The notes under the pieces are model-generated. The model did not search any database. It was not told where the DNA came from and saw only the letters and a program-made list of their open reading frames with translations. A stretch of DNA of 64,000 nt from Chamaecyparis obtusa (taxonomy: Eukaryota; Streptophyta; Pinopsida; Cupressales; Cupressaceae). Numbering within the stretch: the stretch's first letter is position 1; each line of letters begins with the position of its first letter. The translations under genes and the position numbers were made by a program. The stretch lies in assembly GCA_027943335.1 (NCBI GenBank), contig BSBK01001534.1, positions 1,295,001 through 1,359,000 on the forward strand, written 5' to 3'. Of this stretch, positions 21,661 through 34,009 are shown piece after piece.

Positions 21661-22445
21661 AGGGAGTTTTATATATGGGAACACACACAACTGATTGTTA
21701 GTATAACTGATTAACTATTTTCTTTATTGATGCATAGGTGCATACATTATTGGTTAATGAATGCATGGGAGCATACTTTATATGGATATATGTTATCCTT
21801 TATATATGATTTTCTATTGATCATATATATGTGTGAATATATTTATTTATAGAGGGAACTATATTGCATCATGTTGTGATCACATTGCACCTGGTTATAT
21901 GTTTGACAAATTTGGTTACTCTTATGTGGTGAGACTTATGTGATTACTCTTATGCTTATGAAGCATACTTTAGTGGCTTATTGTGTATGTATGGATCATA
22001 CTTTCTTTTATAGCTAAGTCTATATTTATTAACTATACTTGAGACTATATTACATGTGATTCTATGTGTGAACACATTTTCTTTACATTAAACTTGATTC
22101 TTATGATTATAAGATCATATCGGTTACTCTTATGCTTATGTGGATTTATCAGATAATATTTTGAGTATTACTGGAAAGGTAATGGAGTTAACAAGTTTCA
22201 TAGCACCGAGATTTGTGGATGGATCTTTGATGATGGAAAGTCTACAAAAGCAGAGGTAGGTGTTTATTTGGATCTTTTATCATTCCATTTTCTTCATGTG
22301 CTTTTGGTTATGATCATGCAATTAGTAAATCTATAATTCCCTAGCTTCATGAGATATGAATATCATAAGCACAGGTGCATTCAAATGGGCATAATGAAGC
22401 AACAATGATAATGATACAACAACAAATCTAGGCTCACATAGGTCG

Positions 22446-22701
22446 TGAGCATAGCCAACTCCTAGAAAGATAAGGCTGAATACATACATACATGAGTAAA
22501 TGAGCATAAACAATAGGGTACCAAACATTTCCTGAAGAGATGATGGAAGGATGACCAAGGTGTGAATCCAGTGTGCTCCTAGTTGATCCAGAACTTGTAA
22601 GAAGGAAATAAATGGGGTTAGATCTGAGGGATCTAAGAAATGCATGATATCATATTACATATCCTCATCTACAGTCATGCAAGTGCATAATCAAGCCATA
22701 T
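22446..22701 (+). repeat. ~270-bp block, second copy
   Basis: Second copy of the block at 19784-20052 (GTGAGCATAGCCAACTCCTA to CAAGCCATAT). The tandem 300-bp array begins directly after it. Confidence 0.85.
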
Positions 22702-23865
22702 ATTGTCAATCATGTGATGAATTGAAAACAAGTAATAGTTAATCATTAATGCCCTAGGTCATCACAATAAGAAGTAACTAAAAATTTAAGGATCCAACAA
22801 TAATGCGCTAGTGTTAAACATGGGTCCTCAAAGATCCAAACAAGTAAAGTACAACAGTGAGAATTATGATGTTGTGTCAATAACCAAATGAAATCAAGCA
22901 ATGGTATATATAGAAGGAAGAAACAATCACAGGCCTGTGGCCTTGAGCAATCATGTACAATATATAATCATCAATGGAAGAAAATAATGATGCCCTATCC
23001 TGATAGTCAATCATGTGATGAATTGAAAACAAGTAATAGTTAATCATCGATGCCCTAGGTCATCACAACAAGAAGATAATAAAAATGAAAGCATCTAGCA
23101 ATAATGCCCTAGAGTTAAACACGGGTCCTCAAAGATCCAAACAAGTAAAATACAACAGTGAGCATTATAATGTTGTGTCAATAACCAAATCAAATCGAGC
23201 AATTTTATATACAAAAGGAAGAAACAATCACATGCTCGCAACCTTGAGAAATCAAGTACAATATATAATCATCAATGGAATAAAATAATGATGCCCTAGC
23301 CTGATAGTCAATCATGAAATGAATTGAAAACAAGTAATAGTTAATCATTGATGCCCTAGGTCATCACAACAAGCAGATAATAAAAATGCAAGGATCCATT
23401 AATAATGTCCTAGTGTTAAACACAGGTCCTCAAAGATCCAAAAAAGTAAAATACAATAGTGAGCATTATAATGTTGTGTCAATAACCAAATTAAATTGAG
23501 CAATGATATATATAGAAGGAAGAAATAGTCAGAGGCCCGTGGCCTTAAGAAATCAAGTACAATATATAATTATCAATAGAAGAAAATAATGATGCCCTAG
23601 CCCGATAGTCAATCATGCAATAAATTTAAAACAAGTAATAGTTAATCATTGATGCCCTAGGTCATCAGTCATCACAACATGTAAGAAGATAATAAAAATG
23701 CAAGGATCCAACAATAATTCCCTAGTGTTAAACACGGGTCCTCAAAGATCCAAACAAGTAAAATACAACAGTGAGCATTATAATGTTGTGTCAATAACCA
23801 AATCAAAGATATATACAAAAGGAAGAAATAGTCACAGGCTCACGACCTTGAGCAAGTAAATAATC
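22697..23865 (+). repeat. tandem array of a ~300-bp repeat, four units
   Basis: The landmark GATGCCCTAGGTCATCA recurs near 22750, 23051, 23351 and 23652, a spacing of 300-301 bp. Each unit contains three ATGCCCTA motifs (for example near 22991, 23051 and 23104), a GTCCTCAAAGATCCAAACAAG block, and AGCATTATAATGTTGTGTC. Copies differ by scattered point changes. No coding capacity. Confidence 0.92.
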
Positions 23866-25690
23866 ATCAATGAAAGTAAAGCATGATGCAAATGGAATGA
23901 TCAAAGATCCAAATAAACACCTACCTCTTCTTGCCTAGCTCGACTTCGCCCTCTTCATGCGTGTAGCTCATATTTACAAAAATTAGAAATGATCCTTTCT
24001 TTTTCTTTTTTTTGTTTATAATCACATGGGTGTCAAAATGACATGGCTTCATCGCTATTATGACAATGTTGGGGGTACTTGCAAAAAAAATACAAAAATC
24101 ACACACAAATGGTAGTGCCATCACTACCCACCATCATAATTTGACCCCAAATTTTGTAGTGAAATATTTATAGGGCCCCTCCTAATGTACATATTACATA
24201 CATGGAGTCTACTCACTATCCCCAAAAGGCTGTATAGAATGAATGGTGGGATAGTGAGTTAGATCCCCATTTCTAACACTTTCCTGGTATGAACCAGTGA
24301 ACTAGGAAATACAAAAGATTTAAGAAAAGACTATGAAATGAAAAAGAAAGATTAAACTAATGGCACACACTGAAAGTAAAAACACTATTCTACATCCTCC
24401 ATTAATCACACTCCATAATGCAACTCAAAACATGATCCTTGTATTCACTGATTATCAACCTCAACAAACTTCTACACACTATGCACACTCATAGAAGAAA
24501 TCTTTGTACAATAGAATGTCCAACCTTAGGGTTTGGTCCAAGGTTTGCTTAAATAGAAAAAGCCTGGTCTTAGGTAGGCTTTAGGGAATTCCTAATCTGA
24601 CTTAGTTCATTTGGACAACTTGGTTCGAGCAACTTTTAAAAGTTGCAAAAGTTGCTATGCAACTTTTACAATAATTTTGTAACTTTTTATAACTTTTCTC
24701 ACCATGGACCTTAATGAGGTGACATGGAGTTATAATCTCCCTAAGTGAATTAAAAAAAATTTCCACTTACCCTAAGCCCTGTGATATCACAATTACATCA
24801 TCCATCCATACTTAACTAGGTAAGAGACTATCACACTATAGTCTCAAAATCTAGAACCTAGGACCTAAATAGACCTCAAATCCCTATTGGAACACACACC
24901 TTGGTCAACATGACCTTAGGGAAATCAAACACATGACAAGAATGGATTACAAAAAAAGAAATGACTTGGGTTCTCTTGCATCAAATCACATGGACAACTA
25001 CTTGAGTTACCCTAGATTGGTCTCTCTAGACCTGGGACCGTCAAGTGATTATCAAGTTGAGTTACCCTAGATTGGCCCCTCTGGACCCCAGACCCCCAAC
25101 ATGACCCATGGAAACCAGAATACCCTCTGATGAAGATGAGGAATTATAATCATACCTACTCTCTAGGTATCATCCCATTCCCATCCTTAGCCTATACAAG
25201 CACTCAAGACATGGGCGAGGCATCAATGATCAATCTTGTATTTAATGTTGTCCTCAAGTTTTATTATTAGGTTATCACTTATTAAACAACTTACGATAGG
25301 TTATCCTGGTACTGGCCTCTTTGGGCATGAACCCCTATTATAAGCCATTCCCCTAAAATGCACCTATTTAATCTCCCCTAGGCTCACAAGCATAAATAAT
25401 CACATCAGTTCTAGAAAGGTATGCTGATCAAATTTTGATTCCCACAAAACATCAGGTACATGCACGGGTTCTCAAAACCATGACATCATAACACAGATAT
25501 AAATGATTGACATGATATAATGTCATAAATGCATAACCAAGAAAACATACCAAAAACCATAGGAAAAGACCCCCAAGCCTCTAGCCAACCAATCCCCCAA
25601 GTCAACTTAAAGACCTCAAAAGTATCATCACAACAAGGTTCACGGAATACAATAATTAAATCACAATACAAATATCAACTGAAATGAATA
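23866..25690. other. non-coding, no assignable gene
   Basis: The first ~140 bp matches the flank at 18950-19090. After that I see only short imperfect repeats (for example GAGTTACCCTAGATTGG at about 25013 and 25059). Confidence 0.5.
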
Positions 25691-26024
25691 GATCCATTCT
25701 CTAAGACCCAATTAGGTTGTATACTAACCCAATCTCTACACATAAAAGATTTAGTATATTAATTTCCATATTTAAATTCATCTATAAAAGTATGAGTCAA
25801 ATAAACATCAATAAGATTTAATAACAGTTGATATAACTCAATTAATATTAAATCTAAATTAATAATAGATATCAAAATAAATATCCATGAAATAATATCA
25901 ATAAATTAAATATTAAAGTATTAATAAATTAAATAGTAAAATATTAATTAATATAAACATTAAATTTAATATCATATAATATAATTTAAAGTTTAATTAA
26001 ATAAAATAAATTTTATTTATTTAT

Positions 26025-26058
<34 letters not shown>

Positions 26059-27275
26059 AAATTTAAAAAAATCCCATATACCAAAAAGGGGGGGGACTAG
26101 TCCACCCCCTATTGGCAACTCTACTGCCCTAGCGGTAGTACTGTTGGCATGGTACTAGTGGCTGTCGTAGGTAGTCCGTTGCTGCACAACAATAGTTACG
26201 ACTATTGTTGTCAGCAATGTGGGCTGCTATGGCAGTCCTTTGGGTGCCCGGGGTTGGGGATGGGGTCCCCGCCCCCTATTTAATTATATTAATTTTTTTA
26301 TATAATTTTTATTATTAATTAATTTTTTTCAAAAAAAAATTAAATGATTTTATTTAAAACAAAATACCAGAAAAATAGATCTGGGTAGGCTGCCAACGTG
26401 AGAATTATTTTTTTAGACATATATATATTCTTAAATAATAGGTTCCAAAAGTTAAACCTTCATATATTTGAATACATGCAAATCATACGTTTTTTTTTTA
26501 CATTGATTTTCTCAAAGGAAACTAGGGTTAGACAAAAAAGACTAATATTTAATAATTTTGATTCCACATGCAATTTCTAATTTAATCTTTTTGCAACATA
26601 TCGAAGACAAGATATCAATTTTCTACGATTTATGCTAGGGTTTTCAAAACACCCAAAATGAAATACCAAATCAATCAAACATCAATTTAATCCAATTTTC
26701 ACAACCATGCCCAAAATTGAAACCAAAATCAATTTCAAATCAATCACATAGCAATCCCAGACATGAAGTATACAATCTTTTCAAAAGGAGAATTTGAAAA
26801 ATACAAGGGCTTCAAACCCTACCTCAACCTACACCTGAAAATATGAAGCCAAGAAGACCCAAGCCAACCGTCAAAATCCAAGCCTCAAACAATCACAAAA
26901 CAATGCCCACCAAAACAAGCTTTCCCAAAAATCTTCCAATACTTCTAAAGCTCCTCCAAAACCCGATAGACGTAATGAAAATAAGAGCTAGAATCCCTGC
27001 ATAAAGGAAACCTATCCCTCCTATGGTTTCCAAAACATGAAAACTCTCTCTCTCTCTGTAGTTGCATGATAAAATAACTCAATAAATAATGCATTTTTAA
27101 AATAAAACTCGAACTTGACTTTTAACTTTAATTATAATTTCAATTTCACTTAAACCAAAAGTACAAATTAAATTGCATATAATCATTTAATGAAACCATA
27201 AATACATTAGCACAAGTCAACTATGCAAACTAATAAATCAAATTTTAAATAAATCAACTATGCCCTTTCATTTAT
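25691..27275 (-). repeat. probable remaining part of a gypsy LTR, left of the copia composite
   Basis: Very AT-rich DNA with a GC-rich island (26090-26275). It ends at TTTAT (27271-27275), directly against the composite's LTR. Because the same TTTAT resumes at 50585, this DNA and 50585-51475 were contiguous, and the right part ends as a gypsy LTR. The left border is not recognisable, so the extent is a guess. Confidence 0.4.
26028..26055. repeat. AT dinucleotide microsatellite
   Basis: About 14 TA repeats in an A/T-rich context. Confidence 0.95.
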
Positions 27276-28760
27276 TGATGAACTACAACTGATTGAGAAC
27301 CTGATTGATGAACTACAAGTGATTAGAGATCACCGAGTACTAAAATGATATGTAAGATAATTAAATCAGTCATTATGTTGTCATTGATGTCAACTAGTTT
27401 TGATAGTACTTATCATGATAGTTTCAAATATATAAACATCTGTAAAAGATGAGAAAAAATGAACTAAGATATCTACATACAGAAAGATGGATATGACAAA
27501 CAAGAATAAGGAATACTCTTGGTAACTTATTGATGAGTCTATGATTTCATATTGTTGACTTGATTATGTTACAGTAATCTATTATGAAGTTGGAGGAAAG
27601 ACTTAACAAAGTAGTGTGGTCAGTAAATGAAGCACTTCAGTATACACTGAGCCAGTGTAGTGTATATCAAGTGACAGTATTAACCGAGCTTGTGTTCGCC
27701 AACACATTTCTGCATTAACCGAGTATGGATGAAAGAACTAAATGTTTAGTTTAGCCGACATAAATTGATGAGCTGGAATGTGTATGATTTTGAGGTGGAA
27801 GATAAAGTTTATTATGAGATCAATGACTAACAAAATTTGAAGAAGATCTAAAGCATGGAATTGAAATGAGGTATTAACACATATATCGAGGAAGGTTTAA
27901 GTGGAAAAATCAATGAAGGAGATTAAGCGGCAAAATCTGATGGATGAAAAGAAAATAGTTTACTTGTCTATATAAGAGACATTGGTTTCATTGTTGAAAT
28001 GAATGCCAGAAGAAGGAGACTACAGAGATATAGTGTGAACACAACTTCATGCATGCCTGATCAGATTGGTTGAAGAGGAACTGAACTGCAAAATAGTACC
28101 GAGCATCAGAGAACATTACCGAGGGACATTAAGTTATTGAATATTGATGAACTTAATTGAAATATTGATAAGAGGATTTTTATGGGCTTAGAATAAATTT
28201 GAACATCTACAAAATCAAGTTGTATTGTAATCATATCACCTACTGTTTCAGGTTAACCATTGTAACAGAAAAATCTCTTGACCGAGTAGACTTGAAAGTC
28301 TTGTTCTATCATTCATAGAATGTACATTGTTATCCTATCAACCCCATAGTGAATGCTGGTTAGATGATAACTGTTAGTGTTAAATCCTCTAACAAGGTCA
28401 CACCTTACAGTGTGTTTTGTAACCTTTAACGGGGTTGGTTCTTCACCGAGCTCACTTCAAAAGAGTGAAAATATTTTGGGTTACCGATCCTAGGTGGTTT
28501 TTCCCATTAGAGGGTTTCCACGTTAAATATTTGTGTTATGTGTTTATGTGGTGATTGTTTGGTTATCATACTTTACATGTTTCATATTTGATTTGGTCAG
28601 TAATCTCTATGAGCAATTAACTGCTAATCAGTAATTACACAGACAATTTAGTATTTTATGTTTACTGAGCTACAGAATTAGCTGAATTTGTTTTAAGTGA
28701 TACATTTTATAATTTGGGACTATGGATAACTGATTCACCCCCCTCTCAGTTATTCTAACA
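27276..28760 (+). repeat. copia composite LTR A (1485 bp)
   Basis: Starts TGATGAACTACAACTGATTG and ends CTCAGTTATTCTAACA. It aligns along its whole length with LTRs B and C. A C-rich hairpin lies at its 3' end (28726-28753). Confidence 0.93.
28726..28753 (+). promoter_or_regulatory. inverted repeat with C-rich loop at the LTR 3' end
   Basis: ATAACTGA (28726-28733) and TCAGTTAT (28746-28753) are perfect complements around a TTCACCCCCCTC loop, 7 nt before the LTR end and just ahead of the primer site. The same arrangement occurs in the unrelated-looking LTRs of the minus-strand copia at 53725-60846. Confidence 0.75.
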
Positions 28761-28761
28761 A

Positions 28762-28774
28762 TTGGTATAAGAGC
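28762..28774 (+). promoter_or_regulatory. primer-binding site (initiator Met tRNA type), mutated
   Basis: TTGGTATAAGAGC directly after LTR A. The usual copia site is TTGGTATCAGAGC, so one C has become A. The equivalent in internal copy 2 (45771-45783) reads TTGGTATCAAAGC. Confidence 0.88.
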
Positions 28775-28826
28775 ATATTGGTTTCTTGGAATAGAGTTTT
28801 AAGGACTTCAGCAGAAAGATCACAAA

Positions 28827-30525
28827 ATGTATAAGAGGGAAGTGCCAAAGCTGAATAAGGACAACTTTACAATATGGAAAAGCTGAATGAGACTTCATAT
28901 ATCTGGAATTGCGAATTATTCCCTCACCCTATTGGATAATGGCTACTTAGCACCACCTACTAGACCTTTGACTCTTGGTCAATTGAGAGATAGACATGAG
29001 CATAATGTTATTATGATGGAGATTGTTGCTACTCTATCAAATGTTGAATTTGAAGATGTCAAGGATTGCCTTACTTTCTTAGGAAATGTGGGATAAACTT
29101 ACTCAAGTTTATAGTGGTGATGCAAATGTCAAGAGAGCCAGAGCTGAAAGTTTAAGAGGAAGATCAATGATATGAAAATGAAAGGAGAAAATATAGTGTA
29201 GTATACAAACTGAATAAAGGAGGTAGTTAATGCTATCAGAGGATCTAGTGGTGTCATTGATGAAGATACAGTGGTAAGCAAAATTATAAGGACTTTATTT
29301 CCTATTTATGCAATCAGAATATCTACAATACATGAAATGAGGTCTGCACCTAACATTACTCTCACTCTTGATAATCTGATTAGTAAGCTAACAAATTTTG
29401 AGTGAAACAACTTTGATAATAGAGTTGTACCATCTATTGAGTCTTCTTTCATGACTTACCCGAAGATCGGCAAGTCTAGCAGTATAAATAATAAGGATGA
29501 TAGTGACAGTAACAATGATGATGATCTTGATGAACTTGAAGCTCTTATGGCTTAGAGGTTACCAAAAGGTAAAGGTAGATATAGGGTTAAATTACCTTTA
29601 GCATGTTTTAACTGCAAAGAAGTTGGTCATATTGCTGCTAGATGCCCAAATAGGAAAGAAGATGATAGAATCAAAGATCGATTTGGTAAAGGAAGCTATG
29701 GGAGGAGAAACAAAAGAAGTTACCGACACTACAATAGAGATAATCGAGACAACAATGATAAGGTCAAAAAGGTATGTTACATTACTAAAGAGAATGATAC
29801 CAAGACTGACACAGATGATGATGTTGAAGTAGTATTTGCTGCGATGAAGGATGATTCTAAGGAAGAAGAAAGGTATGTAGAGACAACACTCATTTCTAAA
29901 GTTAATAAAAATGATACATGGATCATTGATAGTGGCTGTACACATCACATGACTAGTGATGAAGAAAATTTTGATCATCTTGAGCAATATAATGGAGGAT
30001 CAGTAAAAATGGGTAATTATACACCATGTATGGTTAGAGGAAAAGGATCTTTAATGATAAATGATAAAATCAAATGTGATAATGCTCATTGGGTAGAAGG
30101 ACTAAATTACAATTTGTTAAGTGTGGCACAACTTAACAACTTAGGTCACCGAGTAGCTTTCGAGAGCAAGAAGGTAAAGATAATTGATATTGGAGGAAAA
30201 CTTGTTGGAACAGGAGCACAAACTGAAGGTAACTTGTTTTTATTTTAACAATGATAAGTCTTCCTATTTAATGATGAAAAATGAGGATGCATGGGTATAG
30301 CATAAAAGGTTATGTCATGTAAATTTTGATTAAATCATTAAAATTGGTAGAAAGAAAAAGGTTAGAGGTCTACCTAGCCTAGAAAAGTTGGATCATGTTA
30401 TGTGTCATCAATGTCAGAAAGGTAAGATGACAAAATCTAGTTTTAAGAGTAAAGACTCTTCAACAAAAAGAATCTTGGAGTTAGTTCACACCAACCTATG
30501 TGGTCCCATGAGAACACAAAGTTAC
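28827..30525 (+). pseudogene. copia internal copy 1: gag, zinc knuckle, protease, start of integrase
   Basis: Gag starts at ATG 28827 (MYKREVPKLNKDNFTIWKS, then stop TGA, then MRLHISGI). The first break is TGA at 28884-28886, shared with copy 2. A 1-nt insertion near 29083 ends the frame (LTFLGNVG). The zinc knuckle CFNCKEVGHIAARC is intact around 29607-29648. The protease motif is WIIDSGCTHHMT near 29920. A 1-nt insertion near 30240 (T run) ends the frame again. The pre-integrase region (KRLCHVNFD, CHQCQKGK) runs to 30525, where the LARD-like element is inserted. Gag packages the RNA, and protease cuts the polyprotein. Confidence 0.9.
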
Positions 30526-32106
30526 TATTATACACTGAATTTGCACCTCTGATCTCAAGCTCTCGTAGTCTTGATAATCCAGTATAACATGGGAATCATC
30601 TCAAGGTTGTCGGACCTTTTGCTAACCGAGATGAGACCTCCAGATTCTAGGTTGGTTCCTCTTGGATAATCACCTTGATTTGCTTTTAAATAGGAAAGTA
30701 AAATTTTGAGGGAAAGGGATAGAAGGAATACATAGAAAGGGAAATGACTGAAAGAAAATCTATCCTACTAGGTGATGCACCAAAACTAGGGTTTGGATCT
30801 CAGTATAGAGGAATGAAACCAGTGAGAGGCTTAGGTCTGGGAGATTACAACTTACTGAATAGGCTTGCATAAGTGTTTCATGGAAGGGTCTACAAACAAA
30901 AGAGAGTGTTCAGGGAAAGAGAAAGATTCTTTCACAACAACAAGACTCTTAGGATTAGACAAACAATCTATGACCTGCAAACAGACATTCACTCCTATAA
31001 CTCGGTGTAGGATTGAGACAAGACTATTAGGGGCTGAAATATACCCACAAAATATCTAAATCAAATCAAATAGAATAACACACACAGTTACAGAAAGCAA
31101 GAGGAATTAGGAAACCTGAGAGATCATTGAAAACATGCATACACTTTGATCTAATAAGAGATAATCCACACAAGAAAGCATAGGGACATAAAAAAAATGT
31201 CACAAAATTCTTTGCAATATCTGAACAATCAATGGGAATTTTACAATTGTAGAAATTTAAGGGGCAGAAAGAATGCCTTCAATAACCTTTGGGAAAGAAA
31301 ATTTCCTTTTTTATAATTGTTGGATTCTGAGCACTACAGGCTCCAAAAAATGATATATACACCCCTCAACTGCACACAGGCAGGAGTCAAAAAACTAACC
31401 AGGGTTACAGATTAAAATATTTAATAACCAACCCTAGCAGTCAAATCTGATTATAAAAGATATCCCTGCAACATTAAAATTGATCAGATAAAAGACCCAT
31501 CCTTGTACCAAAATCAACCTGCAGACACAACAGCCCGGATTCATCAACCTCTCTGCAAATTGGCCTTGCCATGAATGCACAAATGTACCCTGCTGGGACA
31601 AAGAATTGACCCTTGATGGCCGCCCACACCTCCCTCATCAACACTACAACCTGCAACTAGAAAATGTCCTAGTGACATCAATTTTTTGAGCTACCGCACC
31701 ACTGCAACCATCTCACAGAAAAAAGCTTGCCAAAAATAGCCGCACTACTTAAAAATACCACTAGTCACATGATCGCATGAGCTAAAAAATCCTCATGCGA
31801 TCATGCGACAAGCCTCTTTGAATCCACCCTCACCACGCAAGACACATGGCCCCGCCAAATATCCAAACTGCCAACCACGCAAACCAACAGGAACCGAACA
31901 CCTCGGCTGGACCCATGACCACACCACAGGAAATGCCCCTTAGAATCCAACGGTGGTCACATGATCACATGGGATCGGAAGATCCCATGCCAACATGCGA
32001 CCACCATAGATCTCGCATCTACGGGGTCACATGCTACCAGGCCTACAAAAACCTTCGCTGACCGCTAGCTAGCCACTGAGAAGTAGACACATCACCAGCC
32101 ATGGAT
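30526..32106 (-). repeat. LARD-like 3' LTR, truncated
   Basis: Aligns with 34010-35588 over its full length, with scattered substitutions. The part equivalent to 35589-36257 is missing together with the internal 3' end and polypurine tract, so one deletion removed both. Confidence 0.88.
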
Positions 32107-33805
32107 CATATGGAGGTGTCTCAGTGAACTCCTTCTGGGCCAAGTATCTGATAAGGAAGCCTCTTGAGAGTCTAAAGGTGGAACTCTCCTTAAAGGCTTC
32201 TTGTTTATCTTCATGGTTGGCCTCCATCATGGATACCCATGACAACTCCTCATCCACAGCCAGGGGACTGTCATCCTCTTCTTTTAAACTAACCAATAGC
32301 CTATCAAAGTTGTCAATATCTTGAAGATTTGGAACTGATTCCAAATCTTGCTCATGTAGTAGCTCCTTGTGAAAAGGGTGATCCAAGACCAGGCCCCCTT
32401 CATCAGGCACATAACCTTGAATCTCCACTCCAAGGAATAGGGGTTCAACATCCAATTCGTCACAAAATCCTTCAATGATATCCAAAAATTCATGCTCTTC
32501 TTCAAGGCTTTTGTCTTTGTCCTTTTCTTGGAAAGCCTCTCCCATGGCTTCATCATCATGCTCCATAAAACAAGGTAGCTCACCCATCAAGGACATGGCA
32601 TTCTCTTCTGTATCAACCTCCTGTTGATGGTGAACCTTTTTGTTCTGATTGACCCTCAACCATAGGTAATGGCATGGTCTCTTCTTTATCATCAACAAAG
32701 AGGGGAAGCTCATCATATAAACTAGCCAAGAGCTCAGGCTGAGCACCAATGTCCACCTCCACACCTTGCTACTCCAATTCACTAAAGTCATCACTCTATG
32801 CTTATACCTCAGGCTTCTTCTCCTCCTCTTCAAATGAAAGCTCATTTACCATAGGTCCTTGCTCAGACACTAGACTAGTATCCTTGAAAGGACTTGGCAT
32901 TTGATAGCCAGGAGGGAGAGTCCATTGGGGAATTCGAATCACCTCATCATCCTGAGAGACCAGAGGGGTCTCTTGGGATAACTCACTTCTCTGAATAGGT
33001 TGCTCTTGTAGAGTGGTGGGATAAATCTCAAGCACAGGCTCTTGAAAGGAATTTTTTGCCTTGAAACTTGGGATATGAAATTGAGGGGGCTCAGAGACAC
33101 AGGAAGCATACCTGTCTCGAAGCTTGGAAATGAAGGCTTTGCAGGCTCCACATGTGTAGGTTCTTGAGACAGATGGGCCCTCCAACTTGGAATCTTAGGC
33201 CTAGGAGCCTCTTGTTCAGTAATCAGTGATCTTAACCTTGTTGTCTCAATGTTAGCTCAGCGTCTGATCTCCTCTTGAAACTACCTTACTTGTTTCTCAT
33301 CAACAAGAGCCTTTGTCATTTGGTAAGGAATGAACACTTGCTCATAGGTTTGAGCCTCTATCTCCTAGTAGGGAGCTGACTCCTCATAATAACTTTGATC
33401 CTCCTGCTCTCTCTACTCCCTGAGCTCAGACACTTGCTTAACTAAATCAAGCAACAGACTCTTTGCCTCCTGCATCTTCTTGAAGTTTGAGCTCAGAGTC
33501 TGTATCTGTTGCTAAATAGGCTGAGAAGGGGAGGGTGGGTGGTAAGCATGATGGGGAAGCTGGCTTTGCATTTTCTATTGTGCCTCTTGTGCCCATGATC
33601 CATCTTCCCTGAGAGCCTGTTCATAACTTTGCACAAGGGCAAACTCATTTGGGGCATACTGGATATATTGATACCCTTGAGAAGTATAATAGCTTGGGGT
33701 AAAAGGAGGCTTTGGGTGACTTTGGTAAGGCTGAAAACTAGCCAGTTGAGCATTATTCTCATAATAGGATTGTGAGTAACCTGACTGTCCATAGTAACTT
33801 GACAT
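32107..33805 (-). pseudogene. LARD-like internal ORF remains: Tyr/Gln/Ser-rich, then acidic region
   Basis: Begins at ATG 33805 with a Tyr/Ser/Gln-rich stretch (YYGQSGYSQSYYENNAQL, PSYYTSQGYQYIQYAP), followed by a Gln/Glu coiled-coil-like part with several stops. A Ser/Pro/Glu-rich part follows (HIPSFKAKNSFQEPVLEI, TLPPGYQMPSPFKD), then an acidic end (EEHEFLDIIEGFCDELDV, VSLKEEDDSPLAVDEEL). Frame changes occur near 33190 and 32640. I recognise no family. Such low-complexity leader ORFs are known in some gypsy-derived elements. It lacks every enzymatic retrotransposon domain. Confidence 0.5.
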
Positions 33806-33989
33806 GTCTACTCATGTATTTAGTTGGAATTCTGAAAATGAAAGTTTGAAACATACCAGCACCTGATCTTTGAAACTAGTAGACTTTCTGGAGTTGCCAG
33901 ATATGCAGAAAAATGACTTCTTCTAGGTCTGTAGCATGCTATCAGCATATCAGAGATAGCATACCTTGAACATGAATCTGAACTTCAGT

Positions 33990-34009
33990 CTCACTGGGCG
34001 TGCCAGAAA
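33990..34009 (-). promoter_or_regulatory. primer-site region of the LARD-like element
   Basis: Minus strand TTTCTGGCACGCCCAGTGAG directly follows the LTR end ...GTATAACA. The TGGCACGCCCAGTG wording is typical of the position after gypsy-type LTRs. It fixes the element as minus-strand. Confidence 0.65.

Noticed and set aside
22164..22256. Exon-like frame (NKFHSTEICGWIFDDGKS) followed by GTAGGT
   Set aside because: Too short to support, no family recognised, and no neighbouring exon.
22331..22645. 104-residue minus-strand ORF
   Set aside because: It lies across the ~270-bp duplicated block, has hydrophobic low-information composition, and is not kept open in the other copy.
31846..32061. Plus-strand 71-residue ORF, and similar paired frames at 30865 and 34349
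   Set aside because: They lie inside the two LTRs of the minus-strand LARD-like element; the pairs exist because the LTRs are copies.
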